From Sva-07 sp963716095 (GTDB taxonomy: Bacteria > Actinomycetota > Acidimicrobiia > Acidimicrobiales > Ilumatobacteraceae): DNA of 64,000 nt. Of the stretch, positions 46,382-55,781 are shown piece after piece. A model generated the notes under the pieces. It was not told where the DNA came from. It made no database searches and was given only the letters and a program-made list of their open reading frames with translations. Where the stretch lies: contig CAVQSV010000018.1 of the NCBI GenBank assembly GCA_963716095.1, positions 558,001-622,000 on the forward strand. Reading direction: 5' to 3'. The translations under genes were made by a program, and so were the position numbers. How positions within the stretch are numbered: position 1 is the first letter of the stretch; each line of letters begins with the position of its first letter.

Positions 46382-47482
46382 TCAGCGGGCGGCGACGACC
46401 CGTGCGGTCTGTTCGGCGATCGCGTGTTCTTCGTCGGTGGGGACGACGAGCACTGCGGTCGCTGCACCATCGTGCGAGATCACCACGTCGGATCGTTCGT
46501 TTCGGGCCTCGTCGAGCGAGACCCCGAACACCTCGAGGCCGGCACACACCCGCGATCGCACCAACGCGCTGTGCTCGCCGATTCCCGCGGTGAACACGAG
46601 CCCGTCACAGCCGCCGAGCACCGCCACGTAGGCACCGATGTACTTCTTGATCCGGTGGCAGAACACGTCGAGCGCGAGGTCAGCCGCCTCGTCCCCCGCG
46701 TCGATGCGGGCGACGATCGCACGCAGATCCGAGTCGCCGCACAACCCGAGCAGACCACTCGCCCGGTTGAGGTCGGCGAGCACCTCCACTTCACTGCGAC
46801 CGCCGGCGGCAGCGACGTGGCCGATCACCGCCGGGTCGATGTCGCCCGACCGGGTGCCCATCACGAGGCCCTCCAGCGGCGACAGCCCCATCGACGTCTC
46901 CACGCTCCGACCGCCCTGCACGGCGGTGATCGATGCACCGTTGCCGAGGTGCGCGACGATGAGATCCAGCTCGGATCGTGGTCGCCCGAGCACGTCGGCC
47001 GCTCGCGCCGACACGTAGTCGTGCGAGGTGCCGTGGAACCCGTAGCGGCGCACGCCGTACTCGACGAACCACGATTCGGGCACGGCGTAGCGGTAGGCAG
47101 CCGGCGGCAGGGTCCGGTGAAAGGCGGTGTCGAACACGGCCACCTGCGCCACCGTCGGCCAGTGCGCTCGGGCCGCCTCGATCCCGGCGATGTTGGCCGG
47201 ATTGTGCAGCGGCGCCAACGGCACGAGCGCCCTCACCGCCGCGACGACGCCGTCGTCGACGAGCGTCGGCTCGGAGAACACCTCCCCACCGTGCACCACC
47301 CGGTGCCCCACCGCTTCGACCGGCTCGCTCGACCCGTCGACGACGGCGACCACCTCGGCCAATGCCGCCGCGTGGTCGACGACCTCCTCGACGACACCGC
47401 CGGCAAGGCGTTCGCCGGTGTCGGAGTCGACCAGTTGGTACTTCACCGACGAGCTGCCGGAGTTCAGCACGAGCACCCGCAT
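46382..47482 (-). CDS. ackA: Acetate kinase
   Basis: 366 aa from ATG 47482 (ribosome site GAGGAAGG upstream). Motifs: VLVLNSGSSSVKYQL, VGHRVVHGGE, FDTAFHRTLPPAAYRYAVP, GFHGTSHDYV, HLGNGASITAV, DTSMGLSPLEGL-type TSMGLSPLEGLVMGTRSGDIDP and VFTAGIGEHS. Interconverts acetyl phosphate and ADP with acetate and ATP. Slightly shorter than the usual 390-400 aa. Thirteen bases separate it from the upstream pta; together they form the acetate-ATP module. Confidence 0.96.
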   Translation of the reverse strand: MRVLVLNSGSSSVKYQLVDSDTGERLAGGVVEEVVDHAAALAEVVAVVDGSSEPVEAVGHRVVHGGEVFSEPTLVDDGVVAAVRALVPLAPLHNPANIAGIEAARAHWPTVAQVAVFDTAFHRTLPPAAYRYAVPESWFVEYGVRRYGFHGTSHDYVSARAADVLGRPRSELDLIVAHLGNGASITAVQGGRSVETSMGLSPLEGLVMGTRSGDIDPAVIGHVAAAGGRSEVEVLADLNRASGLLGLCGDSDLRAIVARIDAGDEAADLALDVFCHRIKKYIGAYVAVLGGCDGLVFTAGIGEHSALVRSRVCAGLEVFGVSLDEARNERSDVVISHDGAATAVLVVPTDEEHAIAEQTARVVAAR

Positions 47483-47495
47483 CGCCCCCCCTTCC

Positions 47496-49586
47496 TCAGC
47501 CGGTCGCCGAATCGGCGGCCCGATCGGCTCCGACCTGCACGGCGGTGATCGCAATCGTGTTGACGATGTCGGTCACGGTCGCGCCTCGCGACAGGTCGTT
47601 GACCGGCTGGTTCAACCCCTGCAGCACCGGCCCCACGGCCACGGCGTCGGCCGAGCGTTGCACCGCCTTGTAGGTGTTGTTGCCCGTGTTCAGATCGGGG
47701 AACACGAAGACCGTCGCGTTTCCGGCCACGGTGCTGCCCGGCATCTTGCTGCGCGCCACATCGAGGTCGACCGCTGCGTCGTACTGGATCGGCCCGTCGA
47801 CCTTCAGGTCCGGTCGCCGCTCGCGCACCAGCTCGGTCGCGGTGCGGACCTTGTCGACGTCGGCGCCACCGCCTGACCCACCGGTCGACCAGCTCAGCAT
47901 GGCCACACGCGGTTCGATGCCGAACATCGCAGCGGTGTCGGCCGACGAGATGGCGATGTCGGCCAACTGCTCGGCATTCGGGTCGGGGTTCACCGCGCAG
48001 TCGCCGTAGACGAGCACGCGGTCGGCGAGCAGCATCAGGAACACACTCGACACGATCGACGTGCCCGGCTTGGTCTTCACGAACTCGAGCGATGGGCGAA
48101 TCGTGTGCGCCGTGGTGTGCACCGCACCCGACACCATTCCGTCGACGACGCCCTCCTTCACCATCATCGTGCCGAAGTAGCTGACATCGGTCATGATGTC
48201 GTGCGCCCGCTCGAGGTTGATGCCCTTGTGGCCGCGCAGCTCGAAATACCGCTTGCCGAACCGCTCGAGCAGCGGGTCGGTCAACGGATCGACCACCTCG
48301 ACGTCGTCGAGGGCCAAGCCCAGCTCGGCGATCCGCGCGCGAACCTCGTCGGGTTGGCCGAGCAGGGTGAGCTCGCACACCTTGCGGCGCCGGATCCGAT
48401 CGGCGGCCTGCAGGATCCGATCGTCGGAACCCTCCGGGAGCACGATGTGGGCCCGTGCGGCGCGTGCCCGCTCGATCAGCTCGTACTGGAACATCACGGG
48501 CGTCATCACCTCGGAGCGACCGATTTCGATCCGATGTTCGAGCGCTTCGAGGTCGACATGGGCCTCGAAGTGGCCGAGCGCCACATCGATCTTGCGGCGA
48601 TCGCCGCCGGTGATGGCCCCCTCGACGTTGTTGACGGCGATCGTCGTGTCGAACGTGTCGGCCTCGACCGCGAGCAGCGGCATCGACGTGCCACCCGACA
48701 GCGAATCGATCAGCGCCACCACCCGGGGGTCGGGTCGAAGCCCGCCGGACAGCACCACCCCCGACACGCTGGGATACGCAGAGGACGATCGCGTCATCAC
48801 CGCGGCCAGGATCACGTCCGGCCGGTCTCCCGGCACGATGAGCACCGTGCCGTCCTCGAGATGATCGAGCACGTTCGGCACCGTCATCGCCGCCACCTTG
48901 ACGTGGCCCACCGGGCGCGGAAGGTCGTCGGGATCGCCGGCCACCAGTTCGGCGCCGAGCGCGGCTCGGAGCTGCTCGAGCGACGGGCGCCGCAGCGTGG
49001 GCTCCTCGGGGATCGCCCACACGGGATCGCGCAGGTCGATGCCGGCGAGTCCGTCGTCGAGCTGGTCGATCACCGACGGGTCGACCCGATTGACGATGAT
49101 CGCCACGATCGCGTCGTCACCGAGCGAGTCGCGTCCGACGGCGATCCGCTCGACGATGTCGTCAGCGGTGCAGCGGTGACCGTCGACGACAGCGACGATC
49201 GGGATGCCCAGGTGTTGCGAGATCCGTGCGTTCACCTCCAGCTCGACCGGCGACGAGGCCCCGGTGAAGTCGGTGCCCTCGACCACCACGAAGTCGCTCT
49301 CCGCCTCGATGCGCTTGAACCGTTCGACGATGCGGACCATGCCCGCCTGCGTCGCACCGCCGGCCCGCGCCCGCTCGGCGGCGGTGAACGCATGCCCGCA
49401 GCGCTCGTCGGGGAGGTCGTACTGCGAGCGGATCAGCTCGAGATCGTTGTCCGGCAACCCCTGCACGATCGGTCGGTAGAAGCCGACCCGGCTGACCCGT
49501 CGCGAGAGCAACTCGACCAGGCCGAGCGCCACGATCGATTTTCCACTCGCAGGCCCCATGGCCGTCAGATAGACCGCACCTGCCAC
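47496..49586 (-). CDS. pta: Phosphate acetyltransferase (long form)
   Basis: 696 aa from GTG 49586. N-terminal dethiobiotin-synthase-like P-loop domain (LTAMGPASGKSIVALGLVELLSRRVSRVGFYRP), a DRTGG domain in the middle (IIVNRVDPS ... LIVPGDRPDVILAA), and a PTA/PTB catalytic C-terminus (HIVLPEGSDDRILQAADRI, MMVKEGVVDGMVSGAVHTTAHTIRPSLEFVKT, ADIAISSADTAAMFGIEPRVAMLSWST, VAGNATVFVFPDLNTGNNTYKAVQR). Converts acetyl-CoA and phosphate to acetyl phosphate. Operon with ackA. Confidence 0.95.
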   Translation of the reverse strand: MAGAVYLTAMGPASGKSIVALGLVELLSRRVSRVGFYRPIVQGLPDNDLELIRSQYDLPDERCGHAFTAAERARAGGATQAGMVRIVERFKRIEAESDFVVVEGTDFTGASSPVELEVNARISQHLGIPIVAVVDGHRCTADDIVERIAVGRDSLGDDAIVAIIVNRVDPSVIDQLDDGLAGIDLRDPVWAIPEEPTLRRPSLEQLRAALGAELVAGDPDDLPRPVGHVKVAAMTVPNVLDHLEDGTVLIVPGDRPDVILAAVMTRSSSAYPSVSGVVLSGGLRPDPRVVALIDSLSGGTSMPLLAVEADTFDTTIAVNNVEGAITGGDRRKIDVALGHFEAHVDLEALEHRIEIGRSEVMTPVMFQYELIERARAARAHIVLPEGSDDRILQAADRIRRRKVCELTLLGQPDEVRARIAELGLALDDVEVVDPLTDPLLERFGKRYFELRGHKGINLERAHDIMTDVSYFGTMMVKEGVVDGMVSGAVHTTAHTIRPSLEFVKTKPGTSIVSSVFLMLLADRVLVYGDCAVNPDPNAEQLADIAISSADTAAMFGIEPRVAMLSWSTGGSGGGADVDKVRTATELVRERRPDLKVDGPIQYDAAVDLDVARSKMPGSTVAGNATVFVFPDLNTGNNTYKAVQRSADAVAVGPVLQGLNQPVNDLSRGATVTDIVNTIAITAVQVGADRAADSATG

Positions 49587-49611
49587 GACCTCGATCGTAG
49601 TGGCTGCACTG

Positions 49612-50439
49612 TCAACCACGGATGAGGGCCGAACTCCAGTCGAGGAACCGGTCGATCCAGGTGTCGGCAGGCACGTTGTTGGTGCGCATCCCGAAGCCGT
49701 GCCCACCCTGCGCGTAGGCGTGCAGTTCGACGGGCAGATTGGCTCCGCGCCACCGCTCGTACAGGGCGACCGAATCGCCGGTGAGTCCCAGTGCGTCGTC
49801 GGTCGCCACCGTCAGGAACATCGGCCCGCTGCCGGCGGGTGGGTCATCGAGCTCCAGGCCGCTGGTGGTCGCGTAGATCGGGGCGGTCCAGTCGGGCCGC
49901 ACGCCGGGATCGTCGGCGTAGGCGGCGCGCACTGCGACGTTGCCGCCGGCGGAGAACCCCATGAAACCGAGGCGGCCCGGATCCACACCGAACTCGCCGG
50001 CGCGCTCGCGCACCAGACGCATCGCCGTCATCCCGTCGGCGCCTGCCAGTGGCGCGGCTGCGGCCATGTCGACGAACACGCGAACGTCGCCTTCGACGAT
50101 CTTGGCCATCTTGTCCACCAGGTCGGCGACCGGGTCGTCACCGCCGGGGACGGTGCGGTACTGCAGCACGAACGACGCGATGCCGGCCGTCGCCAGCCGG
50201 TCAGCGACGGCGAATCCTTCGCTCTCGATCGACAGCGCGTGGAACCCGCCGCCCGGTGCGACGATCACGCCCACCCCCGTCGCCTCGCCGGTCGGACGGA
50301 CCGGGGTGATCGTGGGCACCACGACGTTGGCCACCACCTCGGTGTCCCACAGTTCGCTCCAGTAGCGACGGGCCGAGTGGGTCCAGCCCTCGCTGCCGGG
50401 CGCCGGACCGTCGTACAGGCGGATCTCGTCGTCGGACAT
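49612..50439 (-). CDS. Alpha/beta hydrolase (esterase/lipase-like)
   Basis: 275 aa from MSDDEIRLYDG. Oxyanion block VGVIVAPGGGFHALSIESEGFAVADRLATAGI, nucleophile elbow LGFMGFSAGGNVAV, catalytic Asp candidate in FLTVATDDALGL and His in GGHGFGMR. This order and the C-terminal HGFGM resemble BD-FAE/xylanase-type esterases, acting on carboxyl esters; substrate unknown. Stop lies 26 bases past the pta start on the same strand. Confidence 0.85.
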   Translation of the reverse strand: MSDDEIRLYDGPAPGSEGWTHSARRYWSELWDTEVVANVVVPTITPVRPTGEATGVGVIVAPGGGFHALSIESEGFAVADRLATAGIASFVLQYRTVPGGDDPVADLVDKMAKIVEGDVRVFVDMAAAAPLAGADGMTAMRLVRERAGEFGVDPGRLGFMGFSAGGNVAVRAAYADDPGVRPDWTAPIYATTSGLELDDPPAGSGPMFLTVATDDALGLTGDSVALYERWRGANLPVELHAYAQGGHGFGMRTNNVPADTWIDRFLDWSSALIRG

Positions 50440-50491
50440 CGTTCCAGCCTGCCCGGTCACCGGCGGCCCCGGCGAGCCAGCCAGGTGGCGC

Positions 50492-51049
50492 TCAGTCGGG
50501 GCGGTTGGCCATGGCGTCGAACAGGTCACGTACGAGCGTCAGCTGCGTACCGGCTTCGGGGCCGGCCGCCGGGCGGTGGCTGCGCACGTGTTCGAGCGCT
50601 TCGTCGAGCGGCACCCCCATCGACACGAGTACCGCCACCGCGGTGGTTCCCGCCCGGCCGATCCCCGCTGCACAGTGCACGATCACGCCCCTGCCCGCCA
50701 CGAGGCGGTCGACGAGATCGTTCAGTACCGGTTCGAAGCGCTCGCGATCCGGGGCGTGCAGGTCAGGAATCGGCCACCAGATCACCCGCGTCGACGGTTG
50801 GGCACGCAACCATTCGACGTAGTGCGGATAGCGCTCGGCGAGTTCGTACTCCTGGGTGAGGCACATCACCGCGTCTGCTCCCACCCGTTCCAGCAGCCCC
50901 TCGGGGTCGGGACCGATGGCGTGCTTGCCGCACAACCAGAGTCGGCCCTGCGTCGGAGGTGGCAGCGGGATCTCGTGGATCCCCCCGTCGAGGTTCCACT
51001 GCGACGTTCGTCGTTCCCCGGCCACGCCATGGTCTAGCACTGGCCACAT
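50492..51049 (-). CDS. Dual-specificity protein phosphatase-like protein
   Basis: 185 aa. The P-loop VHCAAGIGRAGTTAVAVLVSMG (Cys near residue 125) is the HC-x5-R of tyrosine/dual-specificity phosphatases, and the general-acid Asp is probably in WWPIPDLHAPDRERF. N-terminal MCLTQEYELAERYPHYVEWLRAQP fits the DSP fold. Removes phosphate from protein Tyr/Ser/Thr or another substrate. Diverges from hypC; the 90 bases between should hold both promoters. Confidence 0.85.
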   Translation of the reverse strand: MWPVLDHGVAGERRTSQWNLDGGIHEIPLPPPTQGRLWLCGKHAIGPDPEGLLERVGADAVMCLTQEYELAERYPHYVEWLRAQPSTRVIWWPIPDLHAPDRERFEPVLNDLVDRLVAGRGVIVHCAAGIGRAGTTAVAVLVSMGVPLDEALEHVRSHRPAAGPEAGTQLTLVRDLFDAMANRPD

Positions 51050-51139
51050 CGGGTCCTTCGCCACTGGCGATCGGCGGCGCAATCGGGCGAAGTGGAGACA
51101 TGGGGACGTCGACGTCGCCGCTCGCGCACTGGAGGGGCC

Positions 51140-51373
51140 ATGTGCCTCGGTGACCTGGCGCGTGTGGTCGAACTCGTCGACGGCGGCCGGGCGATCGTGG
51201 AGGTCGCCGGGGTCCGCTCGACGGTGAGCCTGGCGGTGCCACGAGCCGAAGGCACCCCCGTCGAGCCCGGCGACCTGGTGGTGGTGTCGATGGGGCTCGT
51301 CGTCGCGGTCACCGACGACGCCAGCGAGGCCGAAGCGATCGCCCTGCTCGACCAACGGGAGGTTCCACGATGA
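51140..51373 (+). CDS. hypC: HypC/HybG-type hydrogenase maturation chaperone
   Basis: 77 aa. The N-terminal MCLGD (Cys2, needed for Fe(CN)2CO transfer) and AIVEVAGVRSTVSLAV, PGDLVVVSMGLVVAV are the HypC pattern. GGAGGGG is an excellent ribosome site. HypC hands the Fe-ligand core to the large-subunit precursor. The matching hydrogenase operon lies 1.8 kb away on the opposite strand. No hypA, B, D, E or F is present in the window. Confidence 0.9.
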   Translation: MCLGDLARVVELVDGGRAIVEVAGVRSTVSLAVPRAEGTPVEPGDLVVVSMGLVVAVTDDASEAEAIALLDQREVPR

Positions 51374-52344
51374 CCACACACGCCGAACGAACCGCCGACG
51401 AACGCTCTACCGATGGTGCGGTCGATACCGCCACCCGCATCTCTCGGCTGCTGCCCGCGCTGATCGCTGCGCTCGTCAGCGGTGTCGCCGTGTTCGTCAA
51501 CGGACTTGCGGTGCGCCGCTTCGACGACGCCACCGTCTACACCACCGCCAAGAACCTCCTGGCCGGTCTCGTGCTCGCAGGAGTTCTCGTCGCCGCGACG
51601 CGGCGCACCCGCGAGAACGAGCCTGCACCCACCCGGGCCGAGTGGCCGTGGCTGGCGATCGTGGCGCTGATCGGTGGCGCCGTGCCGTTCGTGCTGTTCT
51701 TCGAAGGACTCTCGATGGCCACGTCGACCGACGCCGCGTTCATCCACAAGACACTCGTCGTCTGGGTGGCGATCGGCGCAACGGTTGCCCTCGGAGAGCG
51801 CGTCGGCCCAGTGCACGTGCTCGCGATCGCACTCCTCTTGGCCGGCCATGCGATCGTCGCCGGTGGTGTGAGCCTGACGGGCCTCGGCGCCGGCGAAGCA
51901 ATGATCTTCGCCGCCACCCTCATCTGGGCGGTCGAGGTCGTGATCGTCAAACGGCTGCTGACCACCGTGTCGCCGTCGTGGGCTGCAAGCGCTCGGATGC
52001 TGGGCGGCAGTGCGTTCCTGCTGGCATGGCTGGCGCTGCAGGGTGATCTCGGCGCACTCGCCTCATTCACGACCAACCAGTGGTGGTGGCTGGCCCTCAC
52101 GGGCACGACACTCGCCGTGTTCGTGTCGCTCTGGTACCGGGCGCTGGCCCTCGCGCCTGCCACCGATGTGACTGCGGTGCTCGTCGTCGGCGCGGCGGTC
52201 ACCGCTGCACTCAACTCGGGCTTCCGAGGCGTGCCGCTGGCCACCGGCACCCCCGGCTACCTGCTGATGCTGCTCGGCGCGGCGGTGGTGATCGCCCACG
52301 GATCGCCGACCGCCCGAACTGCCCGACAACGAGCAGACGCCTGA
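51370..52344 (+). CDS. EamA/DMT-family transporter
   Basis: 324 aa, ten predicted helices in two EamA repeats. LPALIAALVSGVAVFVNGLAVRRF opens the first; STDAAFIHKTLVVWVAIGATVALGERVGPVHVLAIALLLAGHAIVAGG is its typical end; AMIFAATLIWAVEVVIVKRLL starts the second and PGYLLMLLGAAVVIAHG closes it. Metabolite exporter, substrate unknown. ATG overlaps hypC's TGA (ATGA), so the two are co-translated despite lacking an obvious functional link. Confidence 0.88.
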   Translation: MTTHAERTADERSTDGAVDTATRISRLLPALIAALVSGVAVFVNGLAVRRFDDATVYTTAKNLLAGLVLAGVLVAATRRTRENEPAPTRAEWPWLAIVALIGGAVPFVLFFEGLSMATSTDAAFIHKTLVVWVAIGATVALGERVGPVHVLAIALLLAGHAIVAGGVSLTGLGAGEAMIFAATLIWAVEVVIVKRLLTTVSPSWAASARMLGGSAFLLAWLALQGDLGALASFTTNQWWWLALTGTTLAVFVSLWYRALALAPATDVTAVLVVGAAVTAALNSGFRGVPLATGTPGYLLMLLGAAVVIAHGSPTARTARQRADA

Positions 52345-52349
52345 TCACG

Positions 52350-53081
52350 ATGACCACGACGACACCCCGCGACGTTGCGGACGCGGTCGGCCCCCGCCGC
52401 TTCGCCCGGTTCGCGACGCCGCCGAACCAGCTCGGCTACTGCGGCCCGAGTAGCGCCGGCGGCCTGGCGCCGTATCTCGACGAGCCCGTCGACGGCGGGA
52501 TGCGTGAACTCGCCACCCAGTTCGAAGGCGCCTACCCGTACCTCCGTCTCCTGGCGGGCGCGCACGGTTGCGACGACCCACTCGATCCGGACGTCGTCGA
52601 GGCGTACTGGATCGGCAACCAGCTGCTCGACGAGGTGGCGACGTTCGACTTCGGCAACTCGATCGACGACCGCTTTCGCCGACGGGCCGGGGCGGCGTGG
52701 CATCGCATCGACGAGTCGATCCCCGCCGGTGTCGCCCACCACTCGTACCACGTGTTGCACGTGATGCCGTGGGCCGGCCTCCTGCAGCGCGGCGTGGTCG
52801 ACGAACCGCTGCGAATCATCGATCAGTGCTGCGTCACCTGGGGTCGAGTCGTCGAAGCCGGCGCGGTCACCCTGGTCAGCCGACGCCCACTCGTGTGGAG
52901 CGGCAGTGCGCTCGAACTCGGGCCCGCCACGGTCGAATCGGTCACCTCCACGATCGAGGTCGAGGTCGGCGACCGGGTCGCGCTTCACTGGGGTGCGGTG
53001 TGCGAACGCCTCGACGCCCGGCAACTCGCGTGGCTGCAGCGCGTCACCCTGGATCAGTTGCGCACCTTCGCCGCCGGCTGA
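52350..53081 (+). CDS. Hydrogenase-locus protein (DUF6390-like)
   Basis: 243 aa. FATPPNQLGYCGPSSAGGLAPYLDEP at the N-terminus (GYCGP), FEGAYPYLRLLAGAHGCDDPLDPDVVEAYWIGNQLLDEV and HHSYHVLHVMPWAGLLQRG in the middle. I associate this pattern with the DUF6390 family found next to actinobacterial hydrogenase genes, without a known role. It starts six bases after the DMT transporter stop (hypC operon) and converges with the endopeptidase gene across a large palindrome. Confidence 0.68.
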   Translation: MTTTTPRDVADAVGPRRFARFATPPNQLGYCGPSSAGGLAPYLDEPVDGGMRELATQFEGAYPYLRLLAGAHGCDDPLDPDVVEAYWIGNQLLDEVATFDFGNSIDDRFRRRAGAAWHRIDESIPAGVAHHSYHVLHVMPWAGLLQRGVVDEPLRIIDQCCVTWGRVVEAGAVTLVSRRPLVWSGSALELGPATVESVTSTIEVEVGDRVALHWGAVCERLDARQLAWLQRVTLDQLRTFAAG

Positions 53082-53127
53082 TCACGCCACGACCCAACCC
53101 AACGGCCCACCCCACCCCCCAACCCGT

Positions 53128-53180
53128 CCGTTCTCGTGAACAATCTCACCTCTCAGAGGTGAAGTTGTTCACGAGAACGG
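53128..53180. repeat. Large near-perfect palindrome between convergent genes
   Basis: Outer arms CCGTTCTCGTGAACAA and TTGTTCACGAGAACGG (16 of 16 pairs), a three-base asymmetry (TCT/AAG), then inner arms CACCTCT and AGAGGTG around one C. A single transcript would fold into a 50-nt hairpin from either strand. It separates the DUF6390-like gene from the endopeptidase gene, whose restored stop lies in it, and probably works as a bidirectional terminator. There is no T-run. Confidence 0.8.
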
Positions 53181-53646
53181 GTCATGCGCTCGACGACGTG
53201 CTCGACCGCCGTCTCGGCTGCCGCGAGCGACCGACGGGCTGAGCGGAGCGCACCACATGGTCTGTTCGGCCTCGATCCCGATCACGACGAGCTGCGAGGG
53301 CATCCGCCCGAGCGCCCGTGCCAACTCGATCGCCACCGACACGTCGACGTCATGGGTCGACACCGCAGTCGGGTGTCGACACTTCGTCGTCGGTGACGTC
53401 GACCGACACGGTCCGCCCGGGGCTCGAACCGACCGGCAGTGCGTCGACGACCACCACTCGGTCGCCGGGACCCCAGTGGAGTGCGAGGTCGATGATCGAT
53501 CCCTCGCACACCACCGATCGGATCCGACCGTCGAGGCGTGCCCGCAGGAGGTCGCACACGTGCGGACCGACCGCATCGTCGCCGCGATCGCGGTTGCCCA
53601 CGCCGATCACCAGCCAGTCGCCGGCCGGTGCGATGTCGGTGCTCAC
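53153..53646 (-). CDS. [NiFe] hydrogenase maturation endopeptidase (HyaD/HycI-like, M52), two frameshifts
   Basis: Restored length 163 aa from GTG 53646, overlapping the large-subunit stop (GTGA). VIGVGNRDRGDDAVGPHV supplies the first acidic nickel ligand, VVVVDALPVGSSPG the second Asp, and VSTHDVDVSVAIELARALGRMP the His. The frame breaks near 53364 (extra base in the GGTG of the minus strand) and again near 53226, after which it continues AAETAVEHVVERMTRSREQLHL to a stop inside the palindrome. Removes the large subunit's C-terminal peptide after Ni insertion. Confidence 0.8.
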
Positions 53647-54996
53647 GATGGGCCTCCAGGGTTGGTGTGGGGGTCGGTGTGGCCGTCGGCGTGGCGGTCG
53701 ATGTCGAAACGCAGGAAGTGCGTGGCACACGAGATGCACGGGTCGTAGTTGCGGATCACCTGTTCACAGCGGTGGCCCAGATCGTGATCGTCGAGGTCGA
53801 GGTGCGACTGCACGAAGTCGCGCAGGTCGGCCTCGATGGCGATCTGGTTCTGCGAGGTCGGTGGCACGATCTGGGCGTCGAGGATCGTGCCGCCTGCGTC
53901 GAGTTCGTAGCGGTGGTACAGCAGACCCTCGCGGCGCCTCGGTGGCAGCGCGCCCGACGCCGGCGACCGCCGCCACCTCGACGAACGGCTCGGGCGGCGG
54001 CGAGTAGCCACGAATGATCTGCTGGGCGTGCTCGATCGCCCACATCGTCTCGAGGCCGCGCACCAGAATGCTGCGGAACGGGTTGGTCTCGACCGGGCCG
54101 ACACCGACCTCGTCGGCCAGCGAACGCACCGAGTCGGTCAACAGGTCGTGGTTGTTCATCCAGCGCGCCAGCGGGCCGACCTGATAGCGCCGGTCGTCGT
54201 CGAGCACCGCGTGCAGCGCCGTCGAGTGTTCGACGTGGATCTCACGGATCCGCTCGCCGTACTCGACGACGTCGAGGTCGAGCCCGAGGTTCGAGACGAC
54301 CCGTCCCTCGTTCAACGGGTACTCGTCGGGGTGACGCAGCGAGACGAACTCGGTGTGCTCGGCGAGGCGGTCGGGGATGCTGGGGAACTCGAATCCCGCC
54401 GTCCAGCGCACCATCGCCACCGCGGCGGCGTGCGCACGTTCGAGGTCGGGCAGCAGGTCGTCGAGTTCGGCCCGGCTCGGGGCACGGTAGAAGCCGCCGA
54501 GGCGGACGTTCACCGGATGAATCGGGCGTCCGCCGACCACCTCCATGATCCGGTTGCCGGTCTTCTTCAGGTGCAGCACCTCGGTCATCAGCTCCGGTTG
54601 CTGCGCGGCGATCACGATGCCCGAGTCGACCCGCAAGAAGTCGGGCGCGTGCAGGAACGCGATGTGCAGCACGTGGCTCTCGATCCACTCGCCGCAGTAG
54701 AGGAGGCGACGCAGATCGCGGATCGCACCGCTCACCTCGACACCGGCGAGCTGCTCGATCGCGTGTGCTGCGCTCATCTGGTAGGCGACCGGGCAGATCC
54801 CGCAGATGCGCGCCGTGATGTCGACCGGCTCGCGATACGAGCGACCCCGCAGCAACGCTTCGAACAGGCGCGGCGGTTCGTAGATCTCGAGGCGCACGTC
54901 GCTGACCACGCCGTCGTCGACGACGACGTGCATCGCTCCTTCGCCTTCCACCCGGGTGAGGGTGGGCACGTGCAGGTCGACGTTGCGATGGGTCAC
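53643..54996 (-). CDS. [NiFe] hydrogenase large (catalytic) subunit, one frameshift
   Basis: Restored length 450 aa from GTG. N-terminal Ni ligands in RICGICPVAYQMSAAHAIEQ (Cys65, Cys68), C-terminal pair in NYDPCISCATHFLRF; a 20-plus-residue tail rich in His/Asp follows the ATH cleavage site, as expected for a processed precursor. The frame breaks where CCC at 53926-53928 (GGG on the coding strand) has one base too many, between EAPRG and LLYHRYELDAGG. Relationship: group 3 (cofactor-coupled) enzymes, probably 3b, judged from the partner subunits. GTG overlaps the small-subunit TGA. Confidence 0.88.
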
Positions 54997-55781
54997 GGCG
55001 TCGCTCCCTTCCTCGCCAGCTCGACGTGTGTGAACGCCTCGACGTTGAACGTGTGCAACAAGCGGTCGACCGCGAGGTCATCGAGTCCGAGGTGTCGCAG
55101 TTGCGTGCGCAGCGATGCGACGTTGGGAGATTCCATCGGGCCGAAACAGCCGTAGCAGCCACGATGGAACGACGGACACAGCGCGCCGCATCCGGCTTGG
55201 GTGATCGGGCCGAGACATGGCGTGCGGTGGGCGACCATCACGCAGGAGGCCCCACGCGCCTTGCACTCGGTGCACACACTGGTGGTGGGCAGCCGTGGCA
55301 CGTGCCGGTTGAGCAGCGCCCCGAGCACGCCGATCAGTTGGCGACGATCGATCGGGCAGCCGCGCAGCTCGAGATCGACGGTGACGTGGTCGGCGATCGG
55401 CGTCGAGGTGGCCAGCGTGTCGATGTACTCGGGGTGCGCGTAGACGATCGACGTGAACTCGGTGACGTCGGCCCCGTTGCGCAGCGCTTGGATCCCGCCG
55501 GCGGTGGCGCAGGCGCCGAGCGTGACGAGCAGCCCCGACTGGGCGCGGATCTCGGCGATGCGCTCGCGGTCGTGCTCGGTGGTGATCGAACCCTCGACGA
55601 GCGACACGTCGTAGGGCCCGTCGACCATCGCCGAGGTGGCCTCCGGGAAGTACGAGATCGCCACGCTGTTCGCGACGGCGAGCAACTCGTCCTCGCAGTC
55701 GAGCAGGCTCAGCTGGCAGCCGTCGCACGACGCGAACTTCCACACCGCCAGGGTCGGGCGAACGTCGAGCATGGCGGTCAT
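54993..55781 (-). CDS. [NiFe] hydrogenase small subunit
   Basis: 262 aa from MTAMLDVRPTLAVWKFASCDGCQLSLL (Cys19, Cys22 bind the proximal [4Fe-4S]). Further ligands: TLGACATAGG, CP in LELRGCPIDRR, and a C-terminal cluster region CTECKARGASCVMV, PCLGPITQAGCGALCPSFHRGCYGCFGP. No Tat signal, so cytoplasmic, consistent with a soluble group 3 hydrogenase. ATGA overlap with the upstream reductase subunit gene. Confidence 0.92.
   Translation of the reverse strand: MTAMLDVRPTLAVWKFASCDGCQLSLLDCEDELLAVANSVAISYFPEATSAMVDGPYDVSLVEGSITTEHDRERIAEIRAQSGLLVTLGACATAGGIQALRNGADVTEFTSIVYAHPEYIDTLATSTPIADHVTVDLELRGCPIDRRQLIGVLGALLNRHVPRLPTTSVCTECKARGASCVMVAHRTPCLGPITQAGCGALCPSFHRGCYGCFGPMESPNVASLRTQLRHLGLDDLAVDRLLHTFNVEAFTHVELARKGATP

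Noticed and set aside
45849..46631. 260-residue version of the DoxX-like protein
   Set aside because: The last 118 codons are antisense to ackA and contain a palindromic element; a one-base correction gives a normal-size DoxX protein.
53341..53400. GTCGACACC...GGTGTCGAC palindrome
   Set aside because: Lies inside the endopeptidase coding sequence at the conserved STHD region; likely codon coincidence.
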